Shown: positions 26,069 through 36,344, counted from the first letter of the stretch. The stretch is 50,029 nucleotides of DNA from Acetobacterium malicum subsp. dehalogenans DSM 11527 (GCF_000472665.1 NZ_AXAC01000036.1:1-50029), one strand, 5' to 3'. Notes: generated from the letters alone by a model not told the origin. Translations and numbers: made by a program.

Positions 26069-27892
26069 TTAGTTGTTGTTTAGTTCATATCCATTCACTT
26101 TACTTTTTAACTTTTTTCCTAAAGATTCGTGATAGAAATAATAATCCAAATCCAATCGTTGAGCTTCATGCATGGCCGCACTGCCAAAACGGATCAGATC
26201 CTCTTTGGTGTTGGCATGGTCCGGGTATTTGGAAATCCCGATATGGTTTCTCAGAGTAATTGATCTCTCCTCAATGATAAAGGGGCTTTCCAGCAATTTG
26301 GCCACTAACTGACAAATTTCCATTATTATTTTTATGCTGGCATCACAAGGATAAAACAAAACAAACTGATCCGTATAACGACGGACAAAGAGCCCATATT
26401 TTCCAATGGCACCATACAACCGCTCACTTAAAGACCGCATCAGCTGATCTTCAATATCCTGACCGAAAGCATCCCCGACTGCATGAATCCCCTCAACATG
26501 TATAAAAATCAAAGCCAGATACCTTTCGGAATTGATCCCACTTTTGTTAAAATAGTTGTCCAAAACCTGTTCCAATTTATAACGATTGGGCAGTTTGGTC
26601 ACTGGATCCTGAACAAAAGCAGCTTCAAGTGCTTTTCGTTTTTCAATGGTTTCACTGACGTCAATCCCAAGCAATATATTCGTACTTTCCCCGTCTCTTC
26701 TGGAAAAAGTCGCATGATCCCACTGGATATAATGGATGTTTCCTTTGTAATCCTTGAATGGCAATGGTCTTTTGAAGTTTAAATTTTCATTGACAAATTT
26801 TCGATGCGCCCGATTGAGATTTCCGAAAATATCCCGCAAGTTTTTATTCTCAACATCGTCATAGGCAATCCCACTTAGTTGCTGTACTACATGGTTAATG
26901 CTTCTGACTTCAAAACTACTGTTGAATTCAATAAACAAGAGCCTGCTGTTATTAAGCACCTTATCAGTAAAAACAACTTGGGCATTCAGTTCTTCGCGCA
27001 AATCAACCTGTTTGGTGACATCCTGAAGAATCCCGATGGTTCGCAGATGCTCGTTATCTTTCGTAAAATAATGTCGGATTCGCAAATAAATATCCCTGAT
27101 TTCGCCCCGGTTATTTTTAATCCGGTAATGGGTATCAACCTTTTCCTGTGCTTGAAATGCCCGCAAAAAAGCTTTCCACACCCGGTTCTGATCGTCCTCG
27201 TAGGCCATCCAGTAGATAATATCAAGGTTCGGTTCTACTTCCCCTTCTTCATAGCCCAGTATACTATAAAGTTCCCTCGACCAGTATATTTTTTTTGTTA
27301 AATAATTCATTTCCCAGTAGCCCAAATGGGCAAGATGTTGGATTTCCAGAAGCTCTTCTTTCTGCTGACTGATATACTCATCCTTCTCATAGGTTTTTTT
27401 CAAATCCGTACCGGTTACGACCATATAGGTCTTTTCTTGTCCCTTTTTTTTGCTTATTTTCAACGGTTTGAATACCAGATGAATTGGGATTATCTCGCCG
27501 CTTTTATGAAAAAATTTGATATCTCTTTCATAAACACCCTTTTCGGCAATTCCTTTTTTCAGTTCATCCAGTTCGTCTTCAAAAATGTAGTCCATGGGAA
27601 TACGCTGGATACTTTTGCCAATAATTTTATCTGCCGGCTTTCCCTGGTATTTCAAAAACGTTTCGTTTGCCTTATATATAATTCCTTCTTTATCAACCAC
27701 GACGATGCTGTCCGTTACCTGGTTGAACACACCCTGAAACATTCTTTCAGCCTGTTCCCATTCTTCCCGCCTTCTTCTAAATTTTACGAGATGATATGCT
27801 ATTGCTCCAGCCATACTAAAAAAAACAATGGCTCCAAAAATTACCATCGTTATTATTTTCTCTCCTGAAAAAATATTTATTTCATTCAGCAT
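26069..27892 (-). CDS. Membrane PAS-PAS-PAS sensor with a degenerate GGDEF domain
   Basis: A 607-residue protein. One N-terminal membrane helix (about 12-32) is followed by three PAS domains with PAC-like ends at roughly 50-165, 190-300 and 310-425. A GGDEF-like domain opens with DPVTKLPNRYKLEQVLDNYF. The active-site loop reads VRRYTDQFVLFYP, so the GGDEF signature is absent and diguanylate cyclase activity is unlikely. No EAL domain follows. It may bind GTP or act as a partner or receptor. A GTG three codons upstream is possible, but TAAGGTG fits the ATG at 27892. Confidence 0.85.
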   Translation of the reverse strand: MLNEINIFSGEKIITMVIFGAIVFFSMAGAIAYHLVKFRRRREEWEQAERMFQGVFNQVTDSIVVVDKEGIIYKANETFLKYQGKPADKIIGKSIQRIPMDYIFEDELDELKKGIAEKGVYERDIKFFHKSGEIIPIHLVFKPLKISKKKGQEKTYMVVTGTDLKKTYEKDEYISQQKEELLEIQHLAHLGYWEMNYLTKKIYWSRELYSILGYEEGEVEPNLDIIYWMAYEDDQNRVWKAFLRAFQAQEKVDTHYRIKNNRGEIRDIYLRIRHYFTKDNEHLRTIGILQDVTKQVDLREELNAQVVFTDKVLNNSRLLFIEFNSSFEVRSINHVVQQLSGIAYDDVENKNLRDIFGNLNRAHRKFVNENLNFKRPLPFKDYKGNIHYIQWDHATFSRRDGESTNILLGIDVSETIEKRKALEAAFVQDPVTKLPNRYKLEQVLDNYFNKSGINSERYLALIFIHVEGIHAVGDAFGQDIEDQLMRSLSERLYGAIGKYGLFVRRYTDQFVLFYPCDASIKIIMEICQLVAKLLESPFIIEERSITLRNHIGISKYPDHANTKEDLIRFGSAAMHEAQRLDLDYYFYHESLGKKLKSKVNGYELNNN

Positions 27893-28289
27893 AGCGAACA
27901 CCTTACTTTCTGATGTCTCATGTTATCGGCATTTCCTGCCCGATCATATCTATAGAAAGATGATCATCAGGATATTTGCCTTCAATTCACAGATATATTA
28001 TAATACATACTGTCAACAAAATCCATTGCTGAACATTATTATTTTCGAAATTGTAAAACCTGTTTAAAAACAAACAATAAATTAAACGGTTGATACTTAA
28101 GTGATCATTTTTGACTTATGGAGCGATCTAGATTCAGGTCAAAATGAATTCGATATTTTTACAAATCCTCAGAAGAAAATAAAATAAAATATCTTAAAAG
28201 CTTTGACAAACTGAAAAATAATGTTACAATAGATTCATCACTTCACTAGACTACAGTAATAAAGTATATGTTTGAACAAGGAGGTTCAC
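27893..28289 (+). other. Divergent intergenic region before the his operon
   Basis: No coding frame is supported. The sequence is AT-rich and holds the his promoter (listed separately). There is no T-box: neither the conserved AGGGTGGNACC element nor a terminator/antiterminator pair occurs, and the predicted leader is only about 50 bases. The segment near 28080-28200 shows nothing I can name. Confidence 0.6.
28203..28230 (+). promoter_or_regulatory. his operon promoter
   Basis: TTGACA (28203-28208) and TACAAT (28225-28230) are 16 bases apart, about 60 bases before hisZ. Confidence 0.75.
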
Positions 28290-29546
28290 ATGCTTTTCAA
28301 TTATACCATCGACGGATTCGAAAACATTCAACATCAGGATTATTTTGCTTTGCAGCAAATTAACCATAAGCTCATGTCGCTTTACCGGTCCTTTGGCTAT
28401 CATCAAATTTCCACCCCCACCTTTGAAACCTACGATCTATACGTAAATGAAGATTCCATACCGAGTGACGATCTCTTCAAGCTGGTGAATCATCAAGGTA
28501 AGGTCCTTGTGCTGAAACCGGATGCCACGTTGCCAGTCACCCGAATGGCCGCCATGAACCATCCCAATTCTCAGGATGTCATCAAATTTTCTTATGAGAC
28601 CAACATCTATCGGAATTTTTCATCACCGGAGATTATTAAGAAAGAAATCACCCAAATTGGGATCGAATATTTTGGCAACAACAGCCCCGAATGCGACGGC
28701 GAAGTGATTGCCTTGGCCATCCGTTCCTTATTGGAAAACGGCATTAATGATGTGCATATTGATCTGGGCCATGTCGGATTCATCAATTTTCTTTTTGATG
28801 ACCTGGCCTTTTCTGATAAAGAAAAAGCAACCCTGTTCAAATACATCGAAAACAAGAACATTGGCGATATCGCTGACTATCTGGAAAAGCTGGCCTTGCC
28901 GGATGATAAAAAAGCCATCATTCTTAAACTTCCACTGCTCTATGGCGAGCCTAAAACCGTTTTAAAACAGATGGAAGCCCTGTGTATCAATGATAAAATG
29001 CATCAGGTCGTCGAAAAAATCTCTGAAATCTACGCCCATCTGGAAATCATTGGCCTGGCCGACTATGTGAGTTTCGATCTTGGTTTTACCAATCAGATGA
29101 ACTATTACAGTGATATCAACTTTAAAGGCTATATCAACAGCTGTGGCGAACCGGTGATCAGCGGCGGACGTTACAACCATTTATCAGAAAAATTCGGCAT
29201 TCCCCGCCCTGCCTGTGGTTTTGCCATTGATCTGCTCAAAGTGATTGATTACATGGAGCAACACCAGCTGCTGCCCCGGGATGACCAGAGGATCCATGTG
29301 ATTTTTTATGAAAAGCCACAAAAAACGGATGCCTACAAAATAGCGGAGCAATTGCGATCTAGAGGATCCATTGCCGAAGTTTTCCTGCTAAATGAGACGA
29401 AAGAATCACAGGTGTCGTCTTTCCAGGCAAATGCTCTTTATAAAAATGCCGCGTTGTACTTCCTGGCCGGTGGCAAACTCTTATCTGAACATAATGGAAA
29501 ATTCTCGGAAATCAAAGCAATCGATGCAGAATGCGAGGTGGCGTAA
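28290..29546 (+). CDS. hisZ: ATP phosphoribosyltransferase regulatory subunit
   Basis: A 418-residue HisRS-like protein without tRNA synthetase function that activates the short form of HisG. Class II synthetase-like motifs remain (FGYHQISTPTFETYDLY, SYETNIYRNF, GGRYNHLSEKFG). The longest frame begins at a TTG at 28272, whose codons contain the AAGGAGG site serving the ATG at 28290. It is the first gene of the his operon and abuts hisG without a gap. Confidence 0.94.
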   Translation: MLFNYTIDGFENIQHQDYFALQQINHKLMSLYRSFGYHQISTPTFETYDLYVNEDSIPSDDLFKLVNHQGKVLVLKPDATLPVTRMAAMNHPNSQDVIKFSYETNIYRNFSSPEIIKKEITQIGIEYFGNNSPECDGEVIALAIRSLLENGINDVHIDLGHVGFINFLFDDLAFSDKEKATLFKYIENKNIGDIADYLEKLALPDDKKAIILKLPLLYGEPKTVLKQMEALCINDKMHQVVEKISEIYAHLEIIGLADYVSFDLGFTNQMNYYSDINFKGYINSCGEPVISGGRYNHLSEKFGIPRPACGFAIDLLKVIDYMEQHQLLPRDDQRIHVIFYEKPQKTDAYKIAEQLRSRGSIAEVFLLNETKESQVSSFQANALYKNAALYFLAGGKLLSEHNGKFSEIKAIDAECEVA

Positions 29547-30167
29547 ATGGTAATCCGATTCGCCCTGGCCAAGGGCCGTGTCGCCAAAAAAGCGATTGAA
29601 CTGTTAATCGATCTGGGTTATATTTTTGAAGACTACTCGGAAAAAAGTCGCAAACTGATTTTTACCGACACCACCGGTACAATTGAGTTTTTTCTGGTAA
29701 AATCACCGGATGTTCCCACCTATGTGGAGAAAGGCGCCGCCGATATTGGGATTGTCGGTAAAGATGTGCTACTGGAACACCCAGCCCAGGTTTATGAGAT
29801 GCTCAACCTGAATATCGGCAAATGCAAAATGTGTGTGGCTGGCTTTGAAAACCACCCCATCCCCTATGGCAAAAAAATGGTGGTCGGCACCAAATATCCG
29901 GTCATTGCCAAAGACTATTTCCACACCAAGAACCAACTGGTGGACATCATTAAAATTAACGGCTCGGTGGAGCTGGCCCCGCTGATTGGTCTGGCTGATT
30001 GCATCGTCGATATCGTCGAAAGCGGCAGCACCTTGAAAGAGAACGGGCTATCGGTCCTGGCTGAGATCTGCGAGATCAGCTCCCGACTGATCGTCAATCA
30101 AGTCAGCCTGAAAACTAAAAGGGAAATGATCGACCCCATTATCAAGGCATTTGAAAACCAGTTGTAG
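29547..30167 (+). CDS. hisG: ATP phosphoribosyltransferase, short form
   Basis: A 206-residue catalytic subunit for the first step of histidine synthesis, condensing ATP with PRPP. RFALAKGRVAKKAIELL, the DIGIVGKDVLLEH segment and the PRPP-binding loop DCIVDIVESGSTLKENGL are present. It lacks the C-terminal regulatory domain of long HisG, which fits the adjacent hisZ. Confidence 0.96.
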   Translation: MVIRFALAKGRVAKKAIELLIDLGYIFEDYSEKSRKLIFTDTTGTIEFFLVKSPDVPTYVEKGAADIGIVGKDVLLEHPAQVYEMLNLNIGKCKMCVAGFENHPIPYGKKMVVGTKYPVIAKDYFHTKNQLVDIIKINGSVELAPLIGLADCIVDIVESGSTLKENGLSVLAEICEISSRLIVNQVSLKTKREMIDPIIKAFENQL

Positions 30168-30221
30168 TTATTCGTGACGATCGACGAGAGCTGGTTATTT
30201 AATAAAATCGAGAGGAATAAA

Positions 30222-31502
30222 ATGAAAACTATCATCTATAAACTAGGCATGGATCTTGATACCATATTGAAGCGCAACGAAGATGAGCGGGAGGATATTC
30301 GCAACGCCGTTCTGGAAATTATCAAGGGGGTAAAAAAAGAAGGCAATGCCGCCCTTTTGTATTATACTCAGGCCCTTGATCACTGTGTCCTCACCCACTT
30401 GCAGGTGACTGAAGCAGAAATTGATGAAGCTTTTTCCGCGGTGCCCGCTGAACTTCTGGATATCATCCGGGAAGCGGCCCAGAACATTCGTGATTTTCAC
30501 GAAAAACAGTTGGAAACAACCTGGACCTACACGCCCAAACCCGGGGTCATCCTGGGTCAACACATCACCCCGATTGAACGGGTAGGACTCTACGTCCCTG
30601 GCGGTAAGGCCACCTACCCCTCAACCGTGCTGATGGATGCCATACCGGCGCTAGTGGCCGGGGTAAAGTCCCTGGTGATGGTAACTCCGCCGGGACGGGA
30701 TGGAAAAATCAACCCCACGATCCTGGCTGCCGCAAAAATCGCCGGCGTCCACGAAATTTATAAAATCGGCGGTGCGCAAGCGGTTGCTGCCCTGGCCTAT
30801 GGCACGGAAACCATTAAACCGGTCAATAAAATTGTCGGTCCTGGTAATATTTATGTGGCCACCGCTAAAAAAGAAGTTTTTGGCAAGGTTGATATCGATA
30901 TGATTGCCGGTCCCAGCGAGGTGCTGATCATTGCCGATGAAAATGCCAACCCGGTTTATGCTGCTGCCGACCTACTATCGCAGGCCGAACACGACGAACT
31001 GGCGATGCCGATTCTGGTAACGACCTCCGAAGCGCTAGGGACGCAAGTCATTGAAGAAGTCTACCGGCAGATCAGTGAAGACCTTAACCGCAAAGAGATC
31101 GCCAAAAAATCAGTGGATGAATATGGGTTTGTCTTTATTGTCAAGGATCTCGACGAAGCCTTTGAGCTGTCCAATCAGATTGCTCCCGAACATCTGGAAC
31201 TCTTGATCGAACACCCCATGGATTCGCTGGAAAAAGTAAAAAATGCCGGTGCCATCTTTATGGGTGCCTACACCCCAGAACCCCTGGGCGATTATTTTGC
31301 CGGACCCAACCACACCCTGCCGACCTCCGGCACGGCCAAATTCTCCTCACCTCTGGGAGTCTATGACTATCTGAAAAAATCCAGCATTCTTTCCTATGAT
31401 CAGGCCGCATTGCAATCAGTCTATCCAAAGATTGCCGCCTTTGCCCGTTCCGAAGGATTGGACGCCCATGCCAAAGCAGTTGAAAGGCGGTTTGAAGACT
31501 AA
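30222..31502 (+). CDS. hisD: Histidinol dehydrogenase
   Basis: A 426-residue zinc- and NAD-dependent enzyme that catalyses the last two oxidations to histidine. Signatures include YVPGGKATYPSTVLM, IGGAQAVAALAYGT, IAGPSEVLIIADE, LSQAEHDELA and GPNHTLPTSGTAKF. A GTG at 30174 lengthens the frame, but GAGAGG six bases before the ATG at 30222 decides the start. The stop overlaps the hisC start by one base. Confidence 0.96.
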   Translation: MKTIIYKLGMDLDTILKRNEDEREDIRNAVLEIIKGVKKEGNAALLYYTQALDHCVLTHLQVTEAEIDEAFSAVPAELLDIIREAAQNIRDFHEKQLETTWTYTPKPGVILGQHITPIERVGLYVPGGKATYPSTVLMDAIPALVAGVKSLVMVTPPGRDGKINPTILAAAKIAGVHEIYKIGGAQAVAALAYGTETIKPVNKIVGPGNIYVATAKKEVFGKVDIDMIAGPSEVLIIADENANPVYAAADLLSQAEHDELAMPILVTTSEALGTQVIEEVYRQISEDLNRKEIAKKSVDEYGFVFIVKDLDEAFELSNQIAPEHLELLIEHPMDSLEKVKNAGAIFMGAYTPEPLGDYFAGPNHTLPTSGTAKFSSPLGVYDYLKKSSILSYDQAALQSVYPKIAAFARSEGLDAHAKAVERRFED

Positions 31503-32566
31503 TGGAATCACTGATAAGAAAAAATATCCAGCAATTAATTGCCTACAAGGTGGACGCCCCGCAGTTTGAGATCATCGTCAATGCCAATGAAAGTCCTTAT
31601 GACTTTCCCATGCAGCTCAAACGAAAGTTTTGCGTCGACATCTGTAACACCGATTTAAACCGCTATCCAGAGGCCTGTTTCCCGGAACTGATTGAAGCCA
31701 TTACCGACTACACCGGTGTCCCGGGCGAAGGCATTATCTGCGGTTCCGGCTCTGATGAGCTGATTGCGATGATCAACCAGGCCTTTGTGGATCCCGGCGA
31801 TGTGGTGGTCTCCCACTCGCCCTCCTTTTCAATGTACGACATTTGGGCCACCATTGCCAACGCCCGGCATATGATGGTACCGGACCTACCAGGTCACCTT
31901 CCCGATGTGGAGGGCATGATTGCGGCTGCCTGCCAGAATCAGGCGAAACTGCTTTATATCTGTAATCCTAACAACCCCACTGGCTATATTTTTAGTCGAA
32001 CAGATATTATCAAAATTTTGGATTCGGTCCCTTCGCTGGTGATCCTGGACGAAGCCTATATCGAGTTCTTTGGCGAATCTGGTGTTGATCTGCTGGATAA
32101 GTATCCCCGCTTGCTGGTGCTGCGAACCTTGTCCAAAGCCTTCGGTCTGGCTGGCATCCGCTGTGGCTATGCTCTGGGCAACAAAGAGATTATCGATATT
32201 CTTTACAAGGTTAAAGGGCCCTACAACCTCAATGTTCTGACCCAAAAATTAGCCGTCATCGCCTTGAAAAACCGGGATGCAATCCTGCGAAATCTGGAAA
32301 TTTTAAGGGCAGAGCGCCAAAAAGCCATGCGTGTGCTGGAAACCATGCCTGGCCTGACCCTTTTTCCTTCCGGTGCCAATTTTATTTATTTTGAAACCGA
32401 CCGGGCTGAAGCCATCTATCAAGCGCTCCTGAAACGAAATATCCTGATCAAACGCTTTATTGAAACAGATGCAACTCCCGGCAGTATTCGTTTTTCAATG
32501 GGTAAACCCCAGGAAAACCAAAAGATTCTGGATATTATCAAGGAGGTCGTGTACAATGAAGCGTAA
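31502..32566 (+). CDS. hisC: Histidinol-phosphate aminotransferase
   Basis: A 354-residue fold-type I PLP enzyme. ANESPYDFP starts the conserved region, CNPNNPTGYIF and ILDEAYIEF bind the cofactor, and RTLSKAFGLAGIRCGYALG carries the Schiff-base Lys. It overlaps hisD by one base and hisB by eleven. Confidence 0.95.
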   Translation: MESLIRKNIQQLIAYKVDAPQFEIIVNANESPYDFPMQLKRKFCVDICNTDLNRYPEACFPELIEAITDYTGVPGEGIICGSGSDELIAMINQAFVDPGDVVVSHSPSFSMYDIWATIANARHMMVPDLPGHLPDVEGMIAAACQNQAKLLYICNPNNPTGYIFSRTDIIKILDSVPSLVILDEAYIEFFGESGVDLLDKYPRLLVLRTLSKAFGLAGIRCGYALGNKEIIDILYKVKGPYNLNVLTQKLAVIALKNRDAILRNLEILRAERQKAMRVLETMPGLTLFPSGANFIYFETDRAEAIYQALLKRNILIKRFIETDATPGSIRFSMGKPQENQKILDIIKEVVYNEA

Positions 32567-33143
32567 AAGCACATTAAGCCGGTCCACCACCGAAACCGAA
32601 ATTTCGCTTTCACTCAATATTGATGGGTCTGGAATAGCCAAGATCAACACCGGCGTTGGTTTTTTTGATCACATGCTGACACTCTTCACCAAGCATGGTA
32701 AATTTGATCTGACCATCGACGCCCATGGGGACGAGGCTGACAACCACCATGCCATTGAAGACATTGGCATTCTACTGGGAAAAGCCTTTTATGATGCGTT
32801 GGGGGACAAGGCTGGCATTAATCGCTATGCTTTCCAGTTCACCCCGATGGATGAGGCCCTGTGCCGCACCTGTGTGGACATCAGCGGCCGCAGTTACCTT
32901 GTTTTCGATGTCCCCCTGAACCGGGAATTCATTGGTGACTTTGAAACTGAAATGCTGGAAGAGTTCTTTAGCGCTTTCACCAGCAACAGCAAAATGACCC
33001 TCCATGTGGCTTCCCTCTACGGCAAGAACAACCACCATATTGTGGAAGGAATTTTCAAATCGCTGGGCCGAACACTAAAAGACGCCTGCACGATCGAAGC
33101 TGGCAACACCGAAATTCCATCCACTAAAGGAATAATAGAATAA
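32556..33143 (+). CDS. hisB: Imidazoleglycerol-phosphate dehydratase
   Basis: A 195-residue monofunctional dehydratase. The metal-binding HHAIEDIGI and KNNHHIVEGIFK motifs and the GVGFFDHMLTLFTKH segment are intact. No phosphatase domain is fused, so histidinol phosphatase must be encoded elsewhere. An open frame runs back into hisC, but AAGGAGG at 32540-32546 serves the ATG at 32556. Confidence 0.96.
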   Translation: MKRKSTLSRSTTETEISLSLNIDGSGIAKINTGVGFFDHMLTLFTKHGKFDLTIDAHGDEADNHHAIEDIGILLGKAFYDALGDKAGINRYAFQFTPMDEALCRTCVDISGRSYLVFDVPLNREFIGDFETEMLEEFFSAFTSNSKMTLHVASLYGKNNHHIVEGIFKSLGRTLKDACTIEAGNTEIPSTKGIIE

Positions 33144-33157
33144 CAGGAGGACAACCA

Positions 33158-33766
33158 TTGATCGCAATTGTCGACTATGATGTCGGAAATTTAAAAAATG
33201 TCTATACGGCCCTGGGTGATGTCGGTCTTTCCGGCACCATCACCCGGGATAAAAAGGTCCTGGATGCGGCTGACGCCATCATTCTACCAGGAGTTGGAGC
33301 TTTCTCCGACGCCATGGACAACCTCAGAAAATTTGATCTTATTGACACCCTTAATGATAATGTAAAAAAAGGCAAGATCCTGATGGGCATCTGCCTCGGT
33401 ATGCAACTGCTTTTTGATAAAAGCTATGAGGACGGTGAATTTTCCGGACTCTCCTATATCCCTGGAGAAATTGTCAAATTCAACGCCCCCGGGATAAAAA
33501 TCCCCCATATGGGCTGGAACAATCTGGTGATCAACCGGGACAGCCCATTGGTCAAGAACATCGGCACAGAAGACTATGTCTACTTTGTCCATTCCTACTA
33601 TGCCAAACCAGACAGCTTTGATGATGTGGTGGCTTATGCGGAATACAGTGTCAAGGTACCCGCGATTGTTCAAAAGGACAACGTCATTGGGATGCAGTTT
33701 CATCCGGAAAAAAGCTCCAATGTGGGCTTCCAACTACTAACGAACTTTAAGGAGATGATATCATGA
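33158..33766 (+). CDS. hisH: Imidazole glycerol phosphate synthase, glutamine amidotransferase subunit
   Basis: A 202-residue class I amidotransferase that feeds ammonia to HisF. The nucleophile lies in GICLGMQLL and the catalytic His/Glu in MQFHPEKSS. Translation starts at TTG, seven bases after AGGAGG. The stop overlaps the hisA start (ATGA). Confidence 0.95.
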   Translation: MIAIVDYDVGNLKNVYTALGDVGLSGTITRDKKVLDAADAIILPGVGAFSDAMDNLRKFDLIDTLNDNVKKGKILMGICLGMQLLFDKSYEDGEFSGLSYIPGEIVKFNAPGIKIPHMGWNNLVINRDSPLVKNIGTEDYVYFVHSYYAKPDSFDDVVAYAEYSVKVPAIVQKDNVIGMQFHPEKSSNVGFQLLTNFKEMIS

Positions 33767-34485
33767 TTGTGTTTCCGGCCATCGATTTAAAAAACGGCAA
33801 ATGTGTCCGCCTGATGCAAGGGCAGAAGGATGCCGAAACCATTTATTTTGACAACCCGGTGGATGTCGCCCTGAAGTGGCAGTCCAAAGGTGCCCAGTAT
33901 CTGCATCTGGTCGATCTGGATGGGGCCTTTGACGGTCAACCGAAAAATCTGGAACTGGTTAAAGATATTGTCACCGCTCTGGATATCCCAGTAGAATTGG
34001 GCGGTGGCATAAGAACCCTGGAAATCGCCAAAGACTATATCGACAGTGGCGTGGCCCGGATCATCATTGGTACCCAGGCCGTCAAAGATTTTGAATTTAT
34101 CGTCAAACTCCTGGATCTCTATGATGAAAAGGTCTGCGTCTCCATTGACGCCAAAAATGGTTTAGTTTGTACCGAAGGCTGGGTCGAAAGCAGTAACATT
34201 GAAGCCCTGGAACTGGCCAGCAACCTGGAAAAACTGGGTCTATCCACACTGGTTTATACCGACATATCAAAAGACGGCATGATGACTGGTCCTAATTTTG
34301 AGATGCTCAAGGTGCTCAATGACAACCTGAAAATCGATATCATCGCTTCGGGCGGTATCTCAAAATCGGCCGACCTGATCCGTCTTCAGGAAATGGGACT
34401 TTACGGTGCCATTACCGGAAAAGCCCTATATGAAGGAGCCATCGATCTGGAAAAACTGTTGCAAGAGGAGCTGAAATCATGCTGA
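33763..34485 (+). CDS. hisA: ProFAR isomerase
   Basis: A 240-residue TIM barrel isomerase. Asp in [14 protein letters not shown] and the opposite Asp in [14 protein letters not shown] are the catalytic pair; phosphate loops GGGIRT and ASGGIS are present. It overlaps hisH by four bases and hisF by seven. Confidence 0.95.
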   Translation: MIVFPAIDLKNGKCVRLMQGQKDAETIYFDNPVDVALKWQSKGAQYLHLVDLDGAFDGQPKNLELVKDIVTALDIPVELGGGIRTLEIAKDYIDSGVARIIIGTQAVKDFEFIVKLLDLYDEKVCVSIDAKNGLVCTEGWVESSNIEALELASNLEKLGLSTLVYTDISKDGMMTGPNFEMLKVLNDNLKIDIIASGGISKSADLIRLQEMGLYGAITGKALYEGAIDLEKLLQEELKSC

Positions 34486-35237
34486 CCAAACGGATCATCC
34501 CCTGTCTGGACGTGGATCACGGCCGGGTGGTGAAAGGTAAAAAATTTCAGGATATTCAGGATGTCGCTGATCCGGTCGAACTGGGCCGGTACTACTCTGA
34601 CCAGGGCGCCGATGAGCTGGTTTTCTACGATATCACCGCCAGTTATGAAGATCGGGACATATTTATTCATATTGTAGAAAAAGTAGCTGAAGCAATTCGT
34701 ATTCCTTTTACCATTGGAGGCGGTATCAGCAAGGTCGAAGATTTCCGAAAAGTGTTGATGGCCGGCGCTGATAAAGTCTCCGTTAATTCATCAGCCGTTA
34801 AAAACCCCCAGTTGATCCGCGAAGCGGCCCTTCGTTTTGGAGCCCAATGTGTGGTTTTATCCATCGATGCCAAACGCAATAATAAGGGTTCCTGGGATGT
34901 CTATGTTAAAGGCGGCCGAGAAAACACCGGCATTGATGCCATTGAATGGGCAAAACAGGGTCAGGACCTGGGAGCCGGAGAAATTTGTATCAACTCCATC
35001 GATACCGATGGGGTTAAAAAAGGCTATGATCTGGAGCTCAACCAAAAACTCTCCAGTCTTCTGACCATTCCGATTATTGCCTCCGGCGGGGCCGGAAAAA
35101 TGGAAGACTTTGCCGAAGTCTTAAAAGTGGGCGCCGATGCGGCACTGGCGGCATCCGTTTTTCACTATAAAGAAATTCCCATTGTTGATTTAAAGAATTA
35201 TTTGCACAATCAGCAAATACCTGTCAGACGGGTATAG
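34479..35237 (+). CDS. hisF: Imidazole glycerol phosphate synthase, cyclase subunit
   Basis: A 252-residue TIM barrel. [15 protein letters not shown] at the N-terminus and [15 protein letters not shown] hold the catalytic Asp residues. It partners with HisH to make IGP and AICAR. Confidence 0.96.
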   Translation: MLTKRIIPCLDVDHGRVVKGKKFQDIQDVADPVELGRYYSDQGADELVFYDITASYEDRDIFIHIVEKVAEAIRIPFTIGGGISKVEDFRKVLMAGADKVSVNSSAVKNPQLIREAALRFGAQCVVLSIDAKRNNKGSWDVYVKGGRENTGIDAIEWAKQGQDLGAGEICINSIDTDGVKKGYDLELNQKLSSLLTIPIIASGGAGKMEDFAEVLKVGADAALAASVFHYKEIPIVDLKNYLHNQQIPVRRV

Positions 35238-35248
35238 AAAGGTAACAC

Positions 35249-35869
35249 ATGGATTTAGAAAACATAAAATACAATGAAGCGGGATTAGTTCCTGCCATCG
35301 TTCAGGATTATGAAACCCGTCAGGTGCTGATGATGGCCTGGATGAACGAAGAAGCTTTAAAATTGACCCTCGATACTAAAAAAGCCACCTTTTACAGTCG
35401 CAGCCGCCAGGCCTTGTGGGTAAAGGGCGAAACCTCTGGTAATACTCAGGCAGTGGTTAAAATCAACTACGATTGCGACGGTGATACGCTCCTGCTCCAG
35501 GTAAATCCAAACGGACCAGCCTGTCATACCGGAAATACTTCCTGTTTCTACCGCAGTTTAGCCATTGATCAAGATGCCAACCTGGGTAATATGGAAATCT
35601 TAACAATGCTTTATGACCTCATTGCCGACCGTAAAACAAACCCTCTTGCCGGTTCTTATACCAACTACCTGTTTGAAAAAGGCGTAGATAAAATCTGTAA
35701 AAAAATTGGCGAAGAAGCGGCTGAAACAATTATTGCCGCTAAAAACAATGATCCTGCAGAGCTTATTTATGAAGCTTCGGATCTGATCTACCACTTGCTG
35801 GTATTGCTCAATAACCAGAATATCGATTTGGAATCGTTATTCCATGAACTGACTAAACGACATAAATAA
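35249..35869 (+). CDS. hisIE: Bifunctional phosphoribosyl-AMP cyclohydrolase / phosphoribosyl-ATP pyrophosphatase
   Basis: A 206-residue fusion. The HisI half (about 1-110) has [23 protein letters not shown] and CHTGNTSCF with zinc and magnesium ligands. The HisE half has [18 protein letters not shown] and an all-helical end. It is the last gene of the operon, followed by a terminator. Confidence 0.96.
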   Translation: MDLENIKYNEAGLVPAIVQDYETRQVLMMAWMNEEALKLTLDTKKATFYSRSRQALWVKGETSGNTQAVVKINYDCDGDTLLLQVNPNGPACHTGNTSCFYRSLAIDQDANLGNMEILTMLYDLIADRKTNPLAGSYTNYLFEKGVDKICKKIGEEAAETIIAAKNNDPAELIYEASDLIYHLLVLLNNQNIDLESLFHELTKRHK

Positions 35870-35877
35870 GTCTTCCT

Positions 35878-35910
35878 AAAGCCGATTAAATAAACTTTAA
35901 TCGGCTTTTT
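35878..35910 (+). terminator. his operon terminator
   Basis: AAAGCCGATTAAA and TTTAATCGGCTTT pair around a short loop and end in T5. Confidence 0.92.
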
Positions 35911-35966
35911 CAGAAAATTTTATCCAAACAAAAAAGGGGCGCTTGTCACACCCCCTACTACTCCAA

Positions 35967-36344
35967 TTAACAACAATCACCGCCGCAAAAACTACGATTG
36001 GTCATTTTGGCTTTCATCAGCATCACAACCAGTTCGTCCTGGGTCATCCCTGACCAGGTCGCTAATTCAAGATTTGATGGATAGGAGCCTTTTCGTTTGA
36101 TTTCACCATCCACCACCGTAATCGGCAACTCACTGGTCCCGTTTTTTGAAACAACCTCACTGACTTCTTTATTCCTGGCGAATACATCCGGGTTTTCAAT
36201 CAAACCATATCGCAGCACATTTTTACCTTCGCTTGTTAACGCCCGAAGCATCGTTTTAATCCTTAACGCTTCGCGATCTGCTCCTGAACCACAACCATTG
36301 CCAGTGTTGCATATTTCCGGATCGTATATCTCAATTGTTTTCAT
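35967..36344 (-). CDS. ArsD-like arsenite metallochaperone/repressor family protein
   Basis: A 125-residue protein resembling ArsD: MKTIEIYDPEICNTGNGCG at the N-terminus, LPITVVDGEIKRKGSYPSNLELATW in the centre and a Cys-rich end CGGDCC. Classical ArsD has Cys12-Cys13-Cys18 for As(III). Here Cys12 and Cys18 are kept but position 13 is Asn, so metal preference may differ. No arsA, arsB or arsR lies nearby; the neighbours are an RNA gene and the aor-moaD pair. GTGGAG lies just before the ATG at 36344, with a GTG three codons upstream as an alternative. Confidence 0.75.
   Translation of the reverse strand: MKTIEIYDPEICNTGNGCGSGADREALRIKTMLRALTSEGKNVLRYGLIENPDVFARNKEVSEVVSKNGTSELPITVVDGEIKRKGSYPSNLELATWSGMTQDELVVMLMKAKMTNRSFCGGDCC

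Noticed and set aside
28072-28260. Possible riboswitch or T-box before hisZ
   Set aside because: No conserved motif or terminator hairpin; the strong promoter lies too close to the gene.
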